Source: Paraburkholderia sp. Ac-20340
Lineage (GTDB): Bacteria; Pseudomonadota; Gammaproteobacteria; Burkholderiales; Burkholderiaceae
DNA: 64,000 bases
Direction: 5' to 3'
Assembly (NCBI RefSeq): GCF_017104965.1
Contig: NZ_JAAGPR010000003.1
Coordinates: 62,001 to 126,000, forward strand
This document shows, piece by piece, positions 1 to 7,842 of this stretch (within the stretch, counting starts at the first letter, position 1; every line of letters begins with the position of its first letter). Below the pieces are notes generated by a model. The model had not been told where the DNA came from and made no database searches. It saw only the letters and a program-made list of their open reading frames with translations. The position numbers were made by a program, and so were the translations under genes.

Positions 1-1413
1 GCGTATCCCACGAACGCGGCGCACTTGCTGGGATTGGCTGCGGGCCAGTCGCTTTTCTTCTGGGCGCGCCTGGTAGATCGCAGCGGCAACATTGGCGCGT
101 GGTATCCAGACGGTGCGGGCGTCAATGGTCAATCGAGCAGCAGCGCAAGCGATATCCTGAATCAGATCGCGAGCGCGACGGCTGACGAAGTGGCGGGTTC
201 GTTGCTCGCGCCGATCCAACAGATTCCGGGCCTTACAGATCAGGTGGGGCAGCTTCAGACCGATTTGAACGGTCTAGGCGACATTGATTGGGATACTCTC
301 CAGGAAGAAATCCAGGCTATCCAGAATGCCGACCTTGCCGGGTTGACTACGGACGTTGGCGAACTAATGGGCGAGGTCTTCCCAGAGTTGGCCGGGGATG
401 ACGGGGTATGGGCTGGCGATGACGGCGTATACGTTGGCGCTGTCTCTATCCAGTCGCAGTACGAAGGCGCGGACCTTGCACTATCCCAGCGTATCGACGG
501 GTTGGCGGCCGCCGTCAACGATGCTTCGAATGCGGCCGCATCAATCGTCACTGAAGCGCAGGCGCGAGCGGACGCGGATAGCGCACTGTCAGAGCAGATT
601 ACCGCGCTACAGGCGACGTTCCAAACCGATAACGATACGCTTTCCGCACAGATTCAGCAGGAAGCGAGCGCGCGAGCGGACGCAGACCAGGCGACAGCTT
701 CCCAGCTTTCCGACCTGGAAGCGAAAGTTAATACCGACATTGCCGCGCAGATTTCGGACGAAGCAACCGCGCGAGCGGACGCAGATAGCGCGCTGGCCAG
801 CGACATTACAACGCTTCAGGCGAAGACGGCTGACGACCTGTCCGCAGCCGTGCAGAGTGTACAGAGCGCTTACACGACCGCAGACACTGCGTTGGGCGAA
901 CGTATCGACACAGTGCAGGCAACGGCAGGGGACGCTTCTAGCGCTGTCCAAACTCTTTCGCAGTCCTACGCGGATTTGAGCGGCAAGGTCAATGCGACGT
1001 ATTCGGTACGCGTGCAGACCACAAGCGGCGGCACGTCATACGCGGCAGGGTTCGAGCTACAGGCGGACGGTTCCGGCCAATCTGAAATGGTCGTATCCGC
1101 TCAAAAGTTTGTGGTCATTGATGACGGATCGACCAACAACGCGAATTCGCCGTTCGCGATCCAGGGCGGACAGACGTTTATCAACAGCGCGTTTATCCAG
1201 AACGGAACGATTGTCGATGCAATGATCGGCGGACAGATCAAATCGACTTCGATCAATTCGCAGGGTAACCCGGCTTGGTTACTGGACAAGTCCGGCAACT
1301 TCTACATTTACGGGACAGGCGGCGGTAACGCTCGCATGGAAATCACAAACAACCGAATCGCGATGTTTGACGGAAACGGCACTTTGCGTATCGACATTAA
1401 CGCGACGGGCTAA
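1..1413 (+). CDS. Phage tail tip / host-specificity protein J, C-terminal part (5' truncated by window edge)
   Basis: The reading frame is open from base 1, so the TTG at 25 is not a real start and the N-terminus lies to the left. The first residues (ARLVDRSGNIGAWYP) resemble the fibronectin-to-C-terminal junction of lambda-J-like central tail proteins. The middle holds a repetitive, coiled-coil-prone stretch with recurring ARADAD units (about residues 175-270). The last 130 residues look like the DUF1983 domain found at the end of J-like proteins. This part of the tail tip usually contacts the receptor. The gene overlaps the next by TAATG, as in a late tail operon. Confidence 0.85.
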   Translation, partial: AYPTNAAHLLGLAAGQSLFFWARLVDRSGNIGAWYPDGAGVNGQSSSSASDILNQIASATADEVAGSLLAPIQQIPGLTDQVGQLQTDLNGLGDIDWDTLQEEIQAIQNADLAGLTTDVGELMGEVFPELAGDDGVWAGDDGVYVGAVSIQSQYEGADLALSQRIDGLAAAVNDASNAAASIVTEAQARADADSALSEQITALQATFQTDNDTLSAQIQQEASARADADQATASQLSDLEAKVNTDIAAQISDEATARADADSALASDITTLQAKTADDLSAAVQSVQSAYTTADTALGERIDTVQATAGDASSAVQTLSQSYADLSGKVNATYSVRVQTTSGGTSYAAGFELQADGSGQSEMVVSAQKFVVIDDGSTNNANSPFAIQGGQTFINSAFIQNGTIVDAMIGGQIKSTSINSQGNPAWLLDKSGNFYIYGTGGGNARMEITNNRIAMFDGNGTLRIDINATG

Positions 1414-1670
1414 TGGCTTATTTCAGACTTTATAACGCGGACGGTTCTTTACAGGTTGATCTATCGAACCGTCTTACGCGCTTTATCGGCGCTGTGGCTG
1501 TTTCCGGTACAGGTTCGATTGCGGTTCCGGTGCTCGACGGGGGAACCGCGTGGGCGTCACTGCATGCTGATTCGTCGGTAGTGGTGAGCGCGCAAGCGTC
1601 CGTTAGTGGAAATGTGGTTTCCTGGAATATCTTCGAAGGAAGCGCGATCCTGGTTTATGGCGAGTATTGA
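1413..1670 (+). CDS. Small tail-associated phage protein, unknown function
   Basis: This 85-residue protein starts in a TAATG overlap with the tail-tip gene, so it is probably translationally coupled to it. The sequence (MAYFRLYNADGSLQVDLSNR) is beta-rich, with no signal peptide or membrane segment. Its N-terminus resembles that of the next gene (MAYIKIINDSGSRLLDDSYQ). Both may share a short beta domain used at the tail tip. I do not recognise the family. Position directly after J suggests a tail-tip accessory or fibre chaperone. Confidence 0.65.
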   Translation: MAYFRLYNADGSLQVDLSNRLTRFIGAVAVSGTGSIAVPVLDGGTAWASLHADSSVVVSAQASVSGNVVSWNIFEGSAILVYGEY

Positions 1671-1673
1671 CGA

Positions 1674-2423
1674 ATGGCCTACATAAAAATTATCAACGAT
1701 TCCGGTTCGCGCTTGCTCGATGACAGTTACCAGAATATGGCGGTGCAGTCATCGGGCACGGTGACGACCGGCTACACGACAACGGACGCAACCGACTATT
1801 ACCCAGGCGATTACCCGTCACGCGGGGCAATCGCTCGAATCTATATCAACAATGATGCGGGCGCGTATCCGTTGGTTGGCGTTCGTTCGGGGACTCCGGT
1901 TGCGGTGGAGCGCTACACGAACGGCGGTCAAACCGTCTTTCTATTCCGCACGACCGACCCCGCATCTTTTCAGTATTGGGTTTTTGCCGTGCCGAACGCA
2001 ATCGGCGGGAATGGCCTGGTGAAGATTTACAACGCGGCAGGCGTGAAGACGTTCGATTCCGATTTGCACTATGCGCGGATCGTTGGCCGGGTAGACATGA
2101 CGGAACCAGGCGGCAGCACGCCCCCAGCGTATGCGGGTAATCAGGGCTGGGTTTGCCCGTGGGCGGGTTCGTACAGCTTCGACAGTTCGCGCACGCATGC
2201 GGCGGTTCAAATCGCGTCCGGTTCCTATTGGGATATCGACGGACGGGGTTCGGATACTGACTCGCTGTCCGGTCGCTTCGCGGCGGGTTACTTCAGTGGC
2301 GAAACCTTCGTTACTGGATACACGGCGCGCAGTGGCGCGGACGGTGGCGGCGGTGATGGCGGTTATGACGCTATCGGCAACTTGTCCGGTTCCTGGCTGA
2401 TTTTTGACGTTACGGGGTATTAA
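1674..2423 (+). CDS. Tail-associated phage protein, unknown function
   Basis: This 249-residue protein starts 3 bp after the previous stop. It is rich in Gly, Ser, Thr, Tyr and Asp, with no transmembrane segment, and looks like an extracellular beta-structured virion protein. The N-terminus parallels the preceding 85-residue protein, suggesting duplication or a common docking domain. A Gly-rich linker (GADGGGGDGG) lies about 25 residues before the C-terminus. The position between J and the lysis genes fits a tail-tip or fibre component. No specific family is recognised. Confidence 0.65.
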   Translation: MAYIKIINDSGSRLLDDSYQNMAVQSSGTVTTGYTTTDATDYYPGDYPSRGAIARIYINNDAGAYPLVGVRSGTPVAVERYTNGGQTVFLFRTTDPASFQYWVFAVPNAIGGNGLVKIYNAAGVKTFDSDLHYARIVGRVDMTEPGGSTPPAYAGNQGWVCPWAGSYSFDSSRTHAAVQIASGSYWDIDGRGSDTDSLSGRFAAGYFSGETFVTGYTARSGADGGGGDGGYDAIGNLSGSWLIFDVTGY

Positions 2424-2444
2424 AAAATGGAAGCAGGGGGAGAC

Positions 2445-2657
2445 ATGAGAGTAACGATTACTTCATATGTTGCGGCGTTCGCTTCGACGGTTGCAGGTTT
2501 GACCCTTCAGGATTGGGGCGTTGTGGTCGCAATCGGGACGGCCATAATCACTTGCGCGGCGCATCTTTACTACAAGCAGCAAACGCTAAATACCTATAAC
2601 CGCCTGGCGGCAGCACAGGAAGCGGAAGCGAAATCCCATACCGTGGGCGGCGGATAA
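2445..2657 (+). CDS. Phage holin, two-helix type
   Basis: I chose ATG 2445 over ATG 2427 because GGGGGAG at 2436-2442 is a good ribosome-binding site for the inner codon. The 70-residue product has two hydrophobic segments (about residues 3-21 and 24-41). A charged, glutamine- and glutamate-containing tail follows, typical of small holins. It would form inner-membrane lesions at the end of the lytic cycle. Its stop codon overlaps the endolysin start (TAATG at 2655-2659), the usual holin-endolysin arrangement. Confidence 0.8.
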   Translation: MRVTITSYVAAFASTVAGLTLQDWGVVVAIGTAIITCAAHLYYKQQTLNTYNRLAAAQEAEAKSHTVGGG

Positions 2658-3193
2658 TGCCAGCGCTCGACAAGGCGCGGATTGCGCGCCTAGGCGTGAG
2701 CGCTGCGGTTGCGCTCGCGTTGCCTTTCACGGTCGGATTCGAGGGTTGGAAGACGACCGTATATCGCGATCCGGTTGGAATCAAGACCGTTTGCGCCGGT
2801 CATACGGACGCAATGGGGAAGATCACACAGGCGACGTATACGGACGCGGAATGTCTGGATATCACGGCGCGGGATTTGACGACTGAGGAAGCGCAGTTCG
2901 ACAAGGCATTTCCAGGCGTGCGACTCGAACCCGATCAGAAGGCGATGTTCGTTGACGCGTGGCACAACATGGGCGCGGGAACGTTCCTTAGTGGATCGTT
3001 GCCGGGTTTGATCCGCAGCGGCCAGATTGACGCGGCGTGCGCGAAGCTTCTGGAATACGACAAGGGCCGCATTGCTGGGCGACTCCAGGTCATTCCTGGT
3101 TTGGCTCGCAGGCGCGAAGCTGAAGAAGCGGTTTGTACCGGTCGCAAGACCGCCGACCAGGTAGCGCGCGAGAATGGCGTTACGCTGAAATGA
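2657..3193 (+). CDS. Phage endolysin, GH24 lysozyme, probable SAR type
   Basis: This 178-residue lysozyme cleaves peptidoglycan during host lysis. The catalytic spacing E-x8-D-x5-T is intact at Glu29, Asp38 and Thr44, as in T4/P21/P1-family muramidases. Residues about 10-27 form a weakly hydrophobic segment rich in Ala, Leu and Gly, directly before the catalytic Glu. This fits a signal-anchor-release endolysin that is exported by Sec and activated on release. Translation is coupled to the holin. No Rz/Rz1 spanin gene follows. A terminator begins 6 bp after the stop. Confidence 0.92.
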   Translation: MPALDKARIARLGVSAAVALALPFTVGFEGWKTTVYRDPVGIKTVCAGHTDAMGKITQATYTDAECLDITARDLTTEEAQFDKAFPGVRLEPDQKAMFVDAWHNMGAGTFLSGSLPGLIRSGQIDAACAKLLEYDKGRIAGRLQVIPGLARRREAEEAVCTGRKTADQVARENGVTLK

Positions 3194-3197
3194 AAAA

Positions 3198-3232
3198 GCC
3201 CCGCGCTGGCAACAGGCGGGGCTTTTCTTTTG
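3198..3232. terminator. Bidirectional rho-independent terminator after the lysis genes
   Basis: A GCCCCGC / GCGGGGC hairpin is flanked by A-rich and T-rich tracts on either side. It lies between the convergent endolysin gene and the minus-strand membrane protein gene, so it can serve both. A near-identical stem occurs at 8766-8793. Confidence 0.85.
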
Positions 3233-3236
3233 TGCG

Positions 3237-3941
3237 TTACTTCCAGTTCAAGCCTGCAACCGGAAATGTCATGTGCCGATTACCCGCCTGATAGAAGGCG
3301 GCTTCAATGACTACACGTTTTGCCTTGCGCGCGCTCGCAATGAAGGAACGTGCGGGGGAGATAAAAAGACTCGTTGAACTATAGTCCGCTGGCTGATTCG
3401 CGGTGAAGCGCTGCGGCGGCTTGTCGTCAAATCGGACCAACACGCTACAGGCTTCGACGCCGCAGACGAATTGTCCTTTACTGACGCTCAAGATTACGTC
3501 TGTCCCAAACCTGGGGTGCTTCCGTAACTGAAGTGTCGCTGTTGAACCGCCGTTATACGGGAAATCGAAATCGAGCGTTTCATTCGCGGAAGCGGTGGCG
3601 AACTGGATCGGCTTTCCCGTCATTTCGTCGTGGCGCTCATCATATGACCATGCGCTTTCCGGTTCCGTGGGCGCGCTTGAAGCTTCCGCAACTGCCGGAA
3701 CCGCCGCCGATGAAGACGCGGATTCCGCGTTGCTTGCTGCGGCCTTCACAGGCGCGGGCGTATGCGGAAGCGTCGAATTAAAAATCATAGCGCCAAGCAT
3801 CGCCACGCCGAAGCTAACCAAAACTGCCTTCATTCGTGACGGTGCCGGTTTGCCTTTGCGGGCAAAAGTGCTAGGGCGAATCAACCCGATCAACATTGCG
3901 AGCGGGCCGAAAAGCATTAAGCAAATTCCGATGTTTTGCAT
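3237..3941 (-). CDS. Membrane-anchored protein with C-terminal beta domain, unknown function
   Basis: The 234-residue product has two N-terminal hydrophobic helices (about residues 3-20 and 40-56). An Ala/Ser/Pro-rich linker follows (about 60-95), then a globular domain beginning WSYDERHDEMTGKP. That domain contains a GQFVCGVEAC cysteine pair and ends GLNWK. It resembles a common bacterial domain in which a Trp...MTGK start, a phenylalanine-proline-tyrosine strand and a CxxxxC pair are conserved. I infer a periplasmic or surface-facing domain tethered to the inner membrane. A role in altering the lysogen's envelope is plausible but not shown. Confidence 0.6.
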   Translation of the reverse strand: MQNIGICLMLFGPLAMLIGLIRPSTFARKGKPAPSRMKAVLVSFGVAMLGAMIFNSTLPHTPAPVKAAASNAESASSSAAVPAVAEASSAPTEPESAWSYDERHDEMTGKPIQFATASANETLDFDFPYNGGSTATLQLRKHPRFGTDVILSVSKGQFVCGVEACSVLVRFDDKPPQRFTANQPADYSSTSLFISPARSFIASARKAKRVVIEAAFYQAGNRHMTFPVAGLNWK

Positions 3942-3959
3942 TTTTTCTCTCTAGTGTTT

Positions 3960-4301
3960 TTATTTTTTCTGTGCGAGGCGGGCGTGGCAGTCATTCACCT
4001 CTATGAAACGTGCTTCCTTGGGTGTAACGTCCTGGAATTGCTTTTCCTCGTAAACTCGCCTGACAACAGTCTGATAGCCTTTGATAACCGACGGACTCAG
4101 TTTCTGCGTATGACCGTTTTCTTCAACGCGTTGCAATTCGTCCGCCTCATACTCGCCGTTGTCGCGATCTGTCGCCGCCGCGTATGCGTAGTCACCCACG
4201 TCCACGCATACAGCGTTTTCAATTTCCTCTTTAGAGTACGTTTTCGCATGCGCAGCGGTTGCGAAGATCGCGAGGGCGGTTACCGTCAGAATTTTTTTCA
4301 T
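3960..4301 (-). CDS. Small secreted protein, two-cysteine paralogous family member 1
   Basis: I chose ATG 4301 over 4319 because it gives a clean signal peptide (MKKILTVTALAIFATAAHA). The mature protein is about 94 residues. It carries the pattern C-x13-R-D-x-G-x4-D and, later, V-Y-E-x19-C, with exactly the same spacing as the proteins at 16611-16967 and 17326-17631. The two conserved cysteines probably form one disulfide in the periplasm. The gene follows the lipoprotein gene by 5 bp and is likely co-transcribed with it. Function is unknown. Confidence 0.7.
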   Translation of the reverse strand: MKKILTVTALAIFATAAHAKTYSKEEIENAVCVDVGDYAYAAATDRDNGEYEADELQRVEENGHTQKLSPSVIKGYQTVVRRVYEEKQFQDVTPKEARFIEVNDCHARLAQKK

Positions 4302-4306
4302 ATTCG

Positions 4307-4978
4307 TTATTGGGTGCATGAACCGTCAACAATCCATTCCTGCGGCGCGCCGTTCGCGGAAATCCGGTCATAGATCGTATTGCGTGCGTAGACCGTCAAC
4401 GAATCGCCTTTCTGATAGTGCTTGACGCGGTTTCCAGCGCCCGCCTGGTCATACGAGGAGCACATATAGGCCGTTACGTGGATTACGTCGCCTGCGACCG
4501 TTTCGTGCTTCGGCTTGGGGTGCGCGTCCTCAAACTTGCCTTTGAGGCGGTCCAGCGATTCCTGTAGCGCGTTACGGCTATTGTTGCTCGACATTTCCGC
4601 ACTATGCACCTGGCCCATTGCCATTGTCGTTTCGACCCAATCGAACGCGACTACATGCACGCTATCGCCGTTCGCATCCATTACAAAGCGAACCTTACGG
4701 ACGGGCGTAGTCGAATACGAATTACCCAAAAGCAATTGAGCCATAACCGCCTGTTGCCCCTGCAACTGGCCCGAGCAAGTCACGGTATTTGTGTTTTGTT
4801 CCGATACCATGCCCCCGATTTGAGAGCAGCGCGCAATGAGTGCGTTTTGCACGTCCGTGAGCGTGGCGCGTTCAAACGTGACTTCCGGGTGACCGGACGG
4901 CGTTTCAGTCATCAAAGCCTGTTGAGTGGCACAACCAAACAGGACGGGAAGGGCAGCAAGTGCAATCTTGAGTTTCAC
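4307..4978 (-). CDS. Phage-borne lipoprotein, unknown function
   Basis: The 223-residue product has a lipoprotein signal with lipobox LFGC (Cys16). The mature part is polar, with a cysteine-containing region near the middle. A C-terminal segment has spaced Cys residues (AYMCSSYDQ, VDGSCTQ). A Ser-rich, Asn-rich helix lies around residues 125-150. It begins about 60 bp downstream of the XRE gene's stop. No family is recognised. As an exported lipoprotein made from a prophage it is a candidate for superinfection exclusion or lysogenic conversion. Confidence 0.65.
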   Translation of the reverse strand: MKLKIALAALPVLFGCATQQALMTETPSGHPEVTFERATLTDVQNALIARCSQIGGMVSEQNTNTVTCSGQLQGQQAVMAQLLLGNSYSTTPVRKVRFVMDANGDSVHVVAFDWVETTMAMGQVHSAEMSSNNSRNALQESLDRLKGKFEDAHPKPKHETVAGDVIHVTAYMCSSYDQAGAGNRVKHYQKGDSLTVYARNTIYDRISANGAPQEWIVDGSCTQ

Positions 4979-5036
4979 GGTCTATTCTCTTTTTCTTGGT
5001 TTGTTATGCTTTCGAGTGCTGAGATTACTTCACAAG

Positions 5037-5402
5037 TCAGATTTTTGAAAGGGCGCTTTTCTTCGGACGCGGCGCGATGGTCTTCGCGGGCCGCGCTAAC
5101 CCTTGCTGCTGAAATGGATTGAGTTTGAACATTGCTTCGTACACGAAGGGGCGGCAGTAATACAGATATGTCCGCGTAAATTCTTCGCGAGGAATTCTCA
5201 ACAGCGCCGCCCACGTCAGCATGTCATGTTCGGGTAGGGCTGACGATCCGCGCTCGACCTGGGAAATCATGGCCGGTTGGCTGTAGTCCAGTTCGACGCA
5301 CATTTCATTCTGAGTCATGCCAACTTCGTCGCGCTTCTCTCTGAGCCATGCGCCGAAACGTTGCCGCAGAACGGCGGTGGTGTTATCGAGTGGAACGGTC
5401 AT
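5037..5402 (-). CDS. XRE-family helix-turn-helix transcriptional regulator
   Basis: This 121-residue protein has a classic XRE HTH at about residues 15-70, beginning FGAWLREKRDEVGMTQNEMC, with ELDYSQPAMISQVERGSSALP as the recognition region. A short, basic C-terminal tail follows. It is preceded by a good promoter flanked by an 8-bp inverted repeat, suggesting autoregulation. It could be a phage repressor or a regulator of the downstream envelope-protein genes. It lacks a peptidase domain, so RecA-stimulated self-cleavage of the LexA/CI type is not expected. Confidence 0.8.
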   Translation of the reverse strand: MTVPLDNTTAVLRQRFGAWLREKRDEVGMTQNEMCVELDYSQPAMISQVERGSSALPEHDMLTWAALLRIPREEFTRTYLYYCRPFVYEAMFKLNPFQQQGLARPAKTIAPRPKKSALSKI

Positions 5403-5417
5403 TCTCTGTTCGTGATG

Positions 5418-5470
5418 TTAAGTGAACACTGAATACTAGCATAGTGGTAAAAACTCTGCAACTCACTTAA
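5418..5470 (-). promoter_or_regulatory. Promoter of the XRE gene with flanking inverted-repeat operator
   Basis: On the minus strand TTGCAG (5456-5461) and TAGTAT (5433-5438) are separated by 17 bp, a good sigma-70 pair. The promoter is bracketed by TTAAGTGA (5418-5425) and its exact complement TCACTTAA (5463-5470). These are likely half-sites for the XRE protein itself. Confidence 0.55.
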
Positions 5471-5480
5471 TACGTTTAAA

Positions 5481-5511
5481 AAAAGGCCCGTCTTCGAGTA
5501 GGAAGACGGGA
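5481..5511 (-). terminator. Rho-independent terminator upstream of the XRE promoter
   Basis: A perfect 9-bp stem CCCGTCTTC/GAAGACGGG with a 6-nt loop is followed on the minus strand by a run of seven T. It would stop minus-strand transcripts from the noncoding region before the XRE promoter. Confidence 0.8.
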
Positions 5512-5560
5512 AAACTTCATCAAAGCAATTCCGCAAGAGATCGGAATTCACCAGGAGGTG

Positions 5561-5680
5561 AAAAAGGACGCCCCGCGCCGGGGAAGCGAGAGAGCATCCG
5601 ACGATAACGAATCGCTGTATTCGGCAGCGATTCGAAGGGATATCTTAGGTGCACGAAGGTCTGTAATGTGTGGTAATTAT
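5561..5680 (-). ncRNA. Structured noncoding element, copy A
   Basis: Read on the minus strand the unit starts with ATTACC....CATTACAG, then about 26 nt containing CTAAGAT. A perfect 10-bp hairpin (5608-5617 with 5625-5634, 7-nt loop) follows, then a GC hairpin (5571-5583) and a T run. Copies B (5802-5914) and C (8833-8948) share this order and much of the sequence. It lies between two minus-facing terminators and has no credible open reading frame. It is probably a small RNA or a cis-acting structured site; which one cannot be told from sequence alone. Confidence 0.5.
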
Positions 5681-5693
5681 TCAGACTCAAGAT

Positions 5694-5730
5694 GAAAAAA
5701 AGCCCGCCAACGTTAAAACGAAGGCGGGCT
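5694..5730 (-). terminator. Minus-strand terminator between elements A and B
   Basis: An AGCCCGCC/GGCGGGCT stem is followed on the minus strand by seven T residues. It would end transcripts coming from the ThDP-enzyme gene and element B. Confidence 0.8.
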
Positions 5731-5801
5731 GAAACCATATGCGTGTTACTACTGCAAAGCCACAAAGCGACACATACAACTGCGGGTATCAAAGTTAATA
5801 G

Positions 5802-5914
5802 CCCCCCGGTGATGTTCCACCAGGGGAAAGACCTTGATGCTCAAATCGCTGACGATGATCAGCGATTCGGGAGCAATCTTAGCGAGCCGGACGCCTGTAA
5901 TGTTTCGTAAATTT
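5802..5914 (-). ncRNA. Structured noncoding element, copy B
   Basis: Same architecture as copy A, read on the minus strand: TTTACG...CATTACAGG, a CTAAGAT-containing spacer, a 9-bp hairpin (5844-5852 with 5859-5867), then a GC-rich hairpin (5804-5811 with 5818-5826). The T run after the GC hairpin is weak here. It begins about 30 nt past the stop of the ThDP-enzyme gene and could be part of that gene's 3' untranslated region. Confidence 0.5.
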
Positions 5915-5946
5915 GTTTTGGCTTGGAGCGGCAATATGGCGACGAT

Positions 5947-7635
5947 TCACTCGACGCTGATTGCAATTTCGATCAGGTTCGGGCGTCCGCTCGCAAGTGC
6001 CGCTTCCACGGCAGGGGCGATATCGCCCGCACGCTCTATGCGCCGTGCAGTGACGCCCATAGACGTTCCCAGCGCCACATAGTCAATAGCGGGCCGTTCC
6101 ATGTCCATAGCAATGAAATTGCCCGTCTGGGCGGATACGTACTCACTTTGCGAGCGCATAAAATTCTTCAGTACGTTGTATTCGCGGTTGTTCATCACGA
6201 TAAACGTGACCGGCAAGTTTTCATGCGCAGCCGTCCAGAGGGCTTGAGGCGAATACATTGCCGCGCCATCGCCCACGAGACAGACAACCGGCGCGCGTCC
6301 AATACCCAGCGAGCAACCTACAGCGGCAGGCATACCCCAGCCCAATGCGCCACCGCGAAGGAAGGAATATTGGTTCGGGTTGTCAGAGTTGAGGAAAGCA
6401 CGCGTATGGCGCGACGTGGCGATTGCTTCGTCAACGATAGGCACGTTCGGCCCAATGGCGCGCAACGCCTCACAAGCGGCAACCAGCGGCGTGATTACCG
6501 GTTCGTTGTATTGTTCGGTTGCCAGCGCAAACAGGTTCTTGCGTTGTGCCGCCTTACCGGCGATAGCATCCGTCAGAAGACCGCTATAGGCTTCGCGCCG
6601 GGTTGCGGTCGATTCCTTCAGGTGAGGCAGCAACGCCCCCAAGGACGCCTGAATATGGCCCACTACAGAAAGCTTGGTCGAATAGGTGCGCCCAAGGTCG
6701 CGCACGTCTGCGGACAGTTGATAGACCGCGCAGTTGTGCGGAACTGCGGACCCTTCCGAATACAGAATCGTAATCAGCGACTTTCCGCCCAGCGCAAAGA
6801 TCGCATCAAAGCGTGATAGGCAAGACGCGATTCCCTTCGCCGTTGTGGGAAAGTTGCCCGCCCATAGGGGGTGCGACGTAGGAAACGGAATACGTGAAGG
6901 CCAGGACGATCCATAGACCGGCGCGCCGAGCATTTCGGCCACGGCAACCACTTCGGCGGCTGCTTCGCTCGAATGGATTTCGTCGCCCGCAATGATTGCG
7001 AGTTTTCCGGGTGCGATCCCTGCCAGTGCCTGGGCAAGCGCCGGGAGCGAGCCGCCCACGACCGCATGGTCGATTACTGAGGGTTCGCCGCTATCGACGA
7101 CGGAAACTTCGTCCATCACGTCCATAGGGAGCGAAAGGAATACGGGACCGCTGGGCGCTGCGCTCGCATCGTTGAATGCACGGCGGAGAAAGATTGGCAA
7201 TTGCTTGGGGCTTGTCACTTCGCGCGCCCATTTAACGGCAGGCGATGCGATACGCACCAAGTCATCAAACAAAAGCGGATCAGTGACGGTGTGGCGCAAA
7301 TCCTGTTGACCGGCAGTCACTACCAGCGGCGTACCGGATACAGCGGCGTTCAGAAGGTTTCCGAACCCGTGCCCCAGACCGCCTGCCGTGTGCAGGTTGA
7401 GGAAGGCGGGGCGTTTGGCGGCTTGTGCGTATCCGTCTGCCATTGCGACTGCGGAAGCCTCTTGCAGCGCCAGGACGTAGCTAACGTCGGGGAAATTTAG
7501 AAGGGCGTCCATCAGGGGCAGTTCCGTCGTACCCGGATTGCCGAAAATGTATTCCACGCCTTCCGATTGAAGTACGTCCAGGAGAACTTCCGCACCACGG
7601 CGGGGCGCTGCTTTATCAACGGGCAGGATAGCCAT
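5947..7635 (-). CDS. ThDP-dependent enzyme, benzoylformate decarboxylase / acetolactate synthase-like
   Basis: ATG 7635 is preferred over 7701 because AAGGAAAA precedes it. The 562-residue protein shows the three-domain ThDP layout. The catalytic glutamate sits in YVLALQEASAVAMADGYA (Glu59). A central domain follows, then the C-terminal ThDP/metal motif GDGAAMYSP...IVMNN. The string GNPGTTELP and the overall pattern are closest to benzoylformate-type 2-keto acid decarboxylases, though acetolactate synthase or related lyases cannot be excluded. The gene is divergent from a LysR gene that probably controls it. A metabolic enzyme inside a prophage accessory region is unusual cargo. Confidence 0.85.
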   Translation of the reverse strand: MAILPVDKAAPRRGAEVLLDVLQSEGVEYIFGNPGTTELPLMDALLNFPDVSYVLALQEASAVAMADGYAQAAKRPAFLNLHTAGGLGHGFGNLLNAAVSGTPLVVTAGQQDLRHTVTDPLLFDDLVRIASPAVKWAREVTSPKQLPIFLRRAFNDASAAPSGPVFLSLPMDVMDEVSVVDSGEPSVIDHAVVGGSLPALAQALAGIAPGKLAIIAGDEIHSSEAAAEVVAVAEMLGAPVYGSSWPSRIPFPTSHPLWAGNFPTTAKGIASCLSRFDAIFALGGKSLITILYSEGSAVPHNCAVYQLSADVRDLGRTYSTKLSVVGHIQASLGALLPHLKESTATRREAYSGLLTDAIAGKAAQRKNLFALATEQYNEPVITPLVAACEALRAIGPNVPIVDEAIATSRHTRAFLNSDNPNQYSFLRGGALGWGMPAAVGCSLGIGRAPVVCLVGDGAAMYSPQALWTAAHENLPVTFIVMNNREYNVLKNFMRSQSEYVSAQTGNFIAMDMERPAIDYVALGTSMGVTARRIERAGDIAPAVEAALASGRPNLIEIAISVE

Positions 7636-7746
7636 TGCATTTTCCTTGTGGGATAGGTTGCGGAAGCCTGCCTTGCTGTTCCTCGTGAGAACGTCTAACA
7701 AGCGATGAAACCGGCTGCGGTAAGCGAGCCTTTCACCCCGATAGCT

Positions 7747-7789
7747 CTTGTGAAGCTGGAAGCAAGTATGGGCGATATCTGCCTATAAT
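7747..7789. promoter_or_regulatory. Divergent control region of the LysR / ThDP-enzyme pair
   Basis: A perfect TATAAT (7784-7789) lies on the plus strand 54 bp before the LysR start. An imperfect palindrome of LysR-box style (CTTG 7747-7750, CAAG 7763-7766, with 12 bp between) lies just upstream. This is the expected place for LysR autoregulation and activation of the divergent gene. The -35 element is not obvious. Confidence 0.45.
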
Positions 7790-7842
7790 CGAAGTGACGT
7801 TTTTGCATCGGCGTGATGCCGATTCGGTATCAGGGGGATTGT

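Noticed and set aside
5608..5680. C4-type antisense RNA of P1/P4 phages
   Set aside because: No matching pairing to the antirepressor leader could be seen, and the elements lie downstream of, not before, that gene.
5520..5792. 90-codon minus-strand frame in the noncoding region
   Set aside because: It runs through two terminators and structured element A, has no ribosome-binding site and no protein-like composition.
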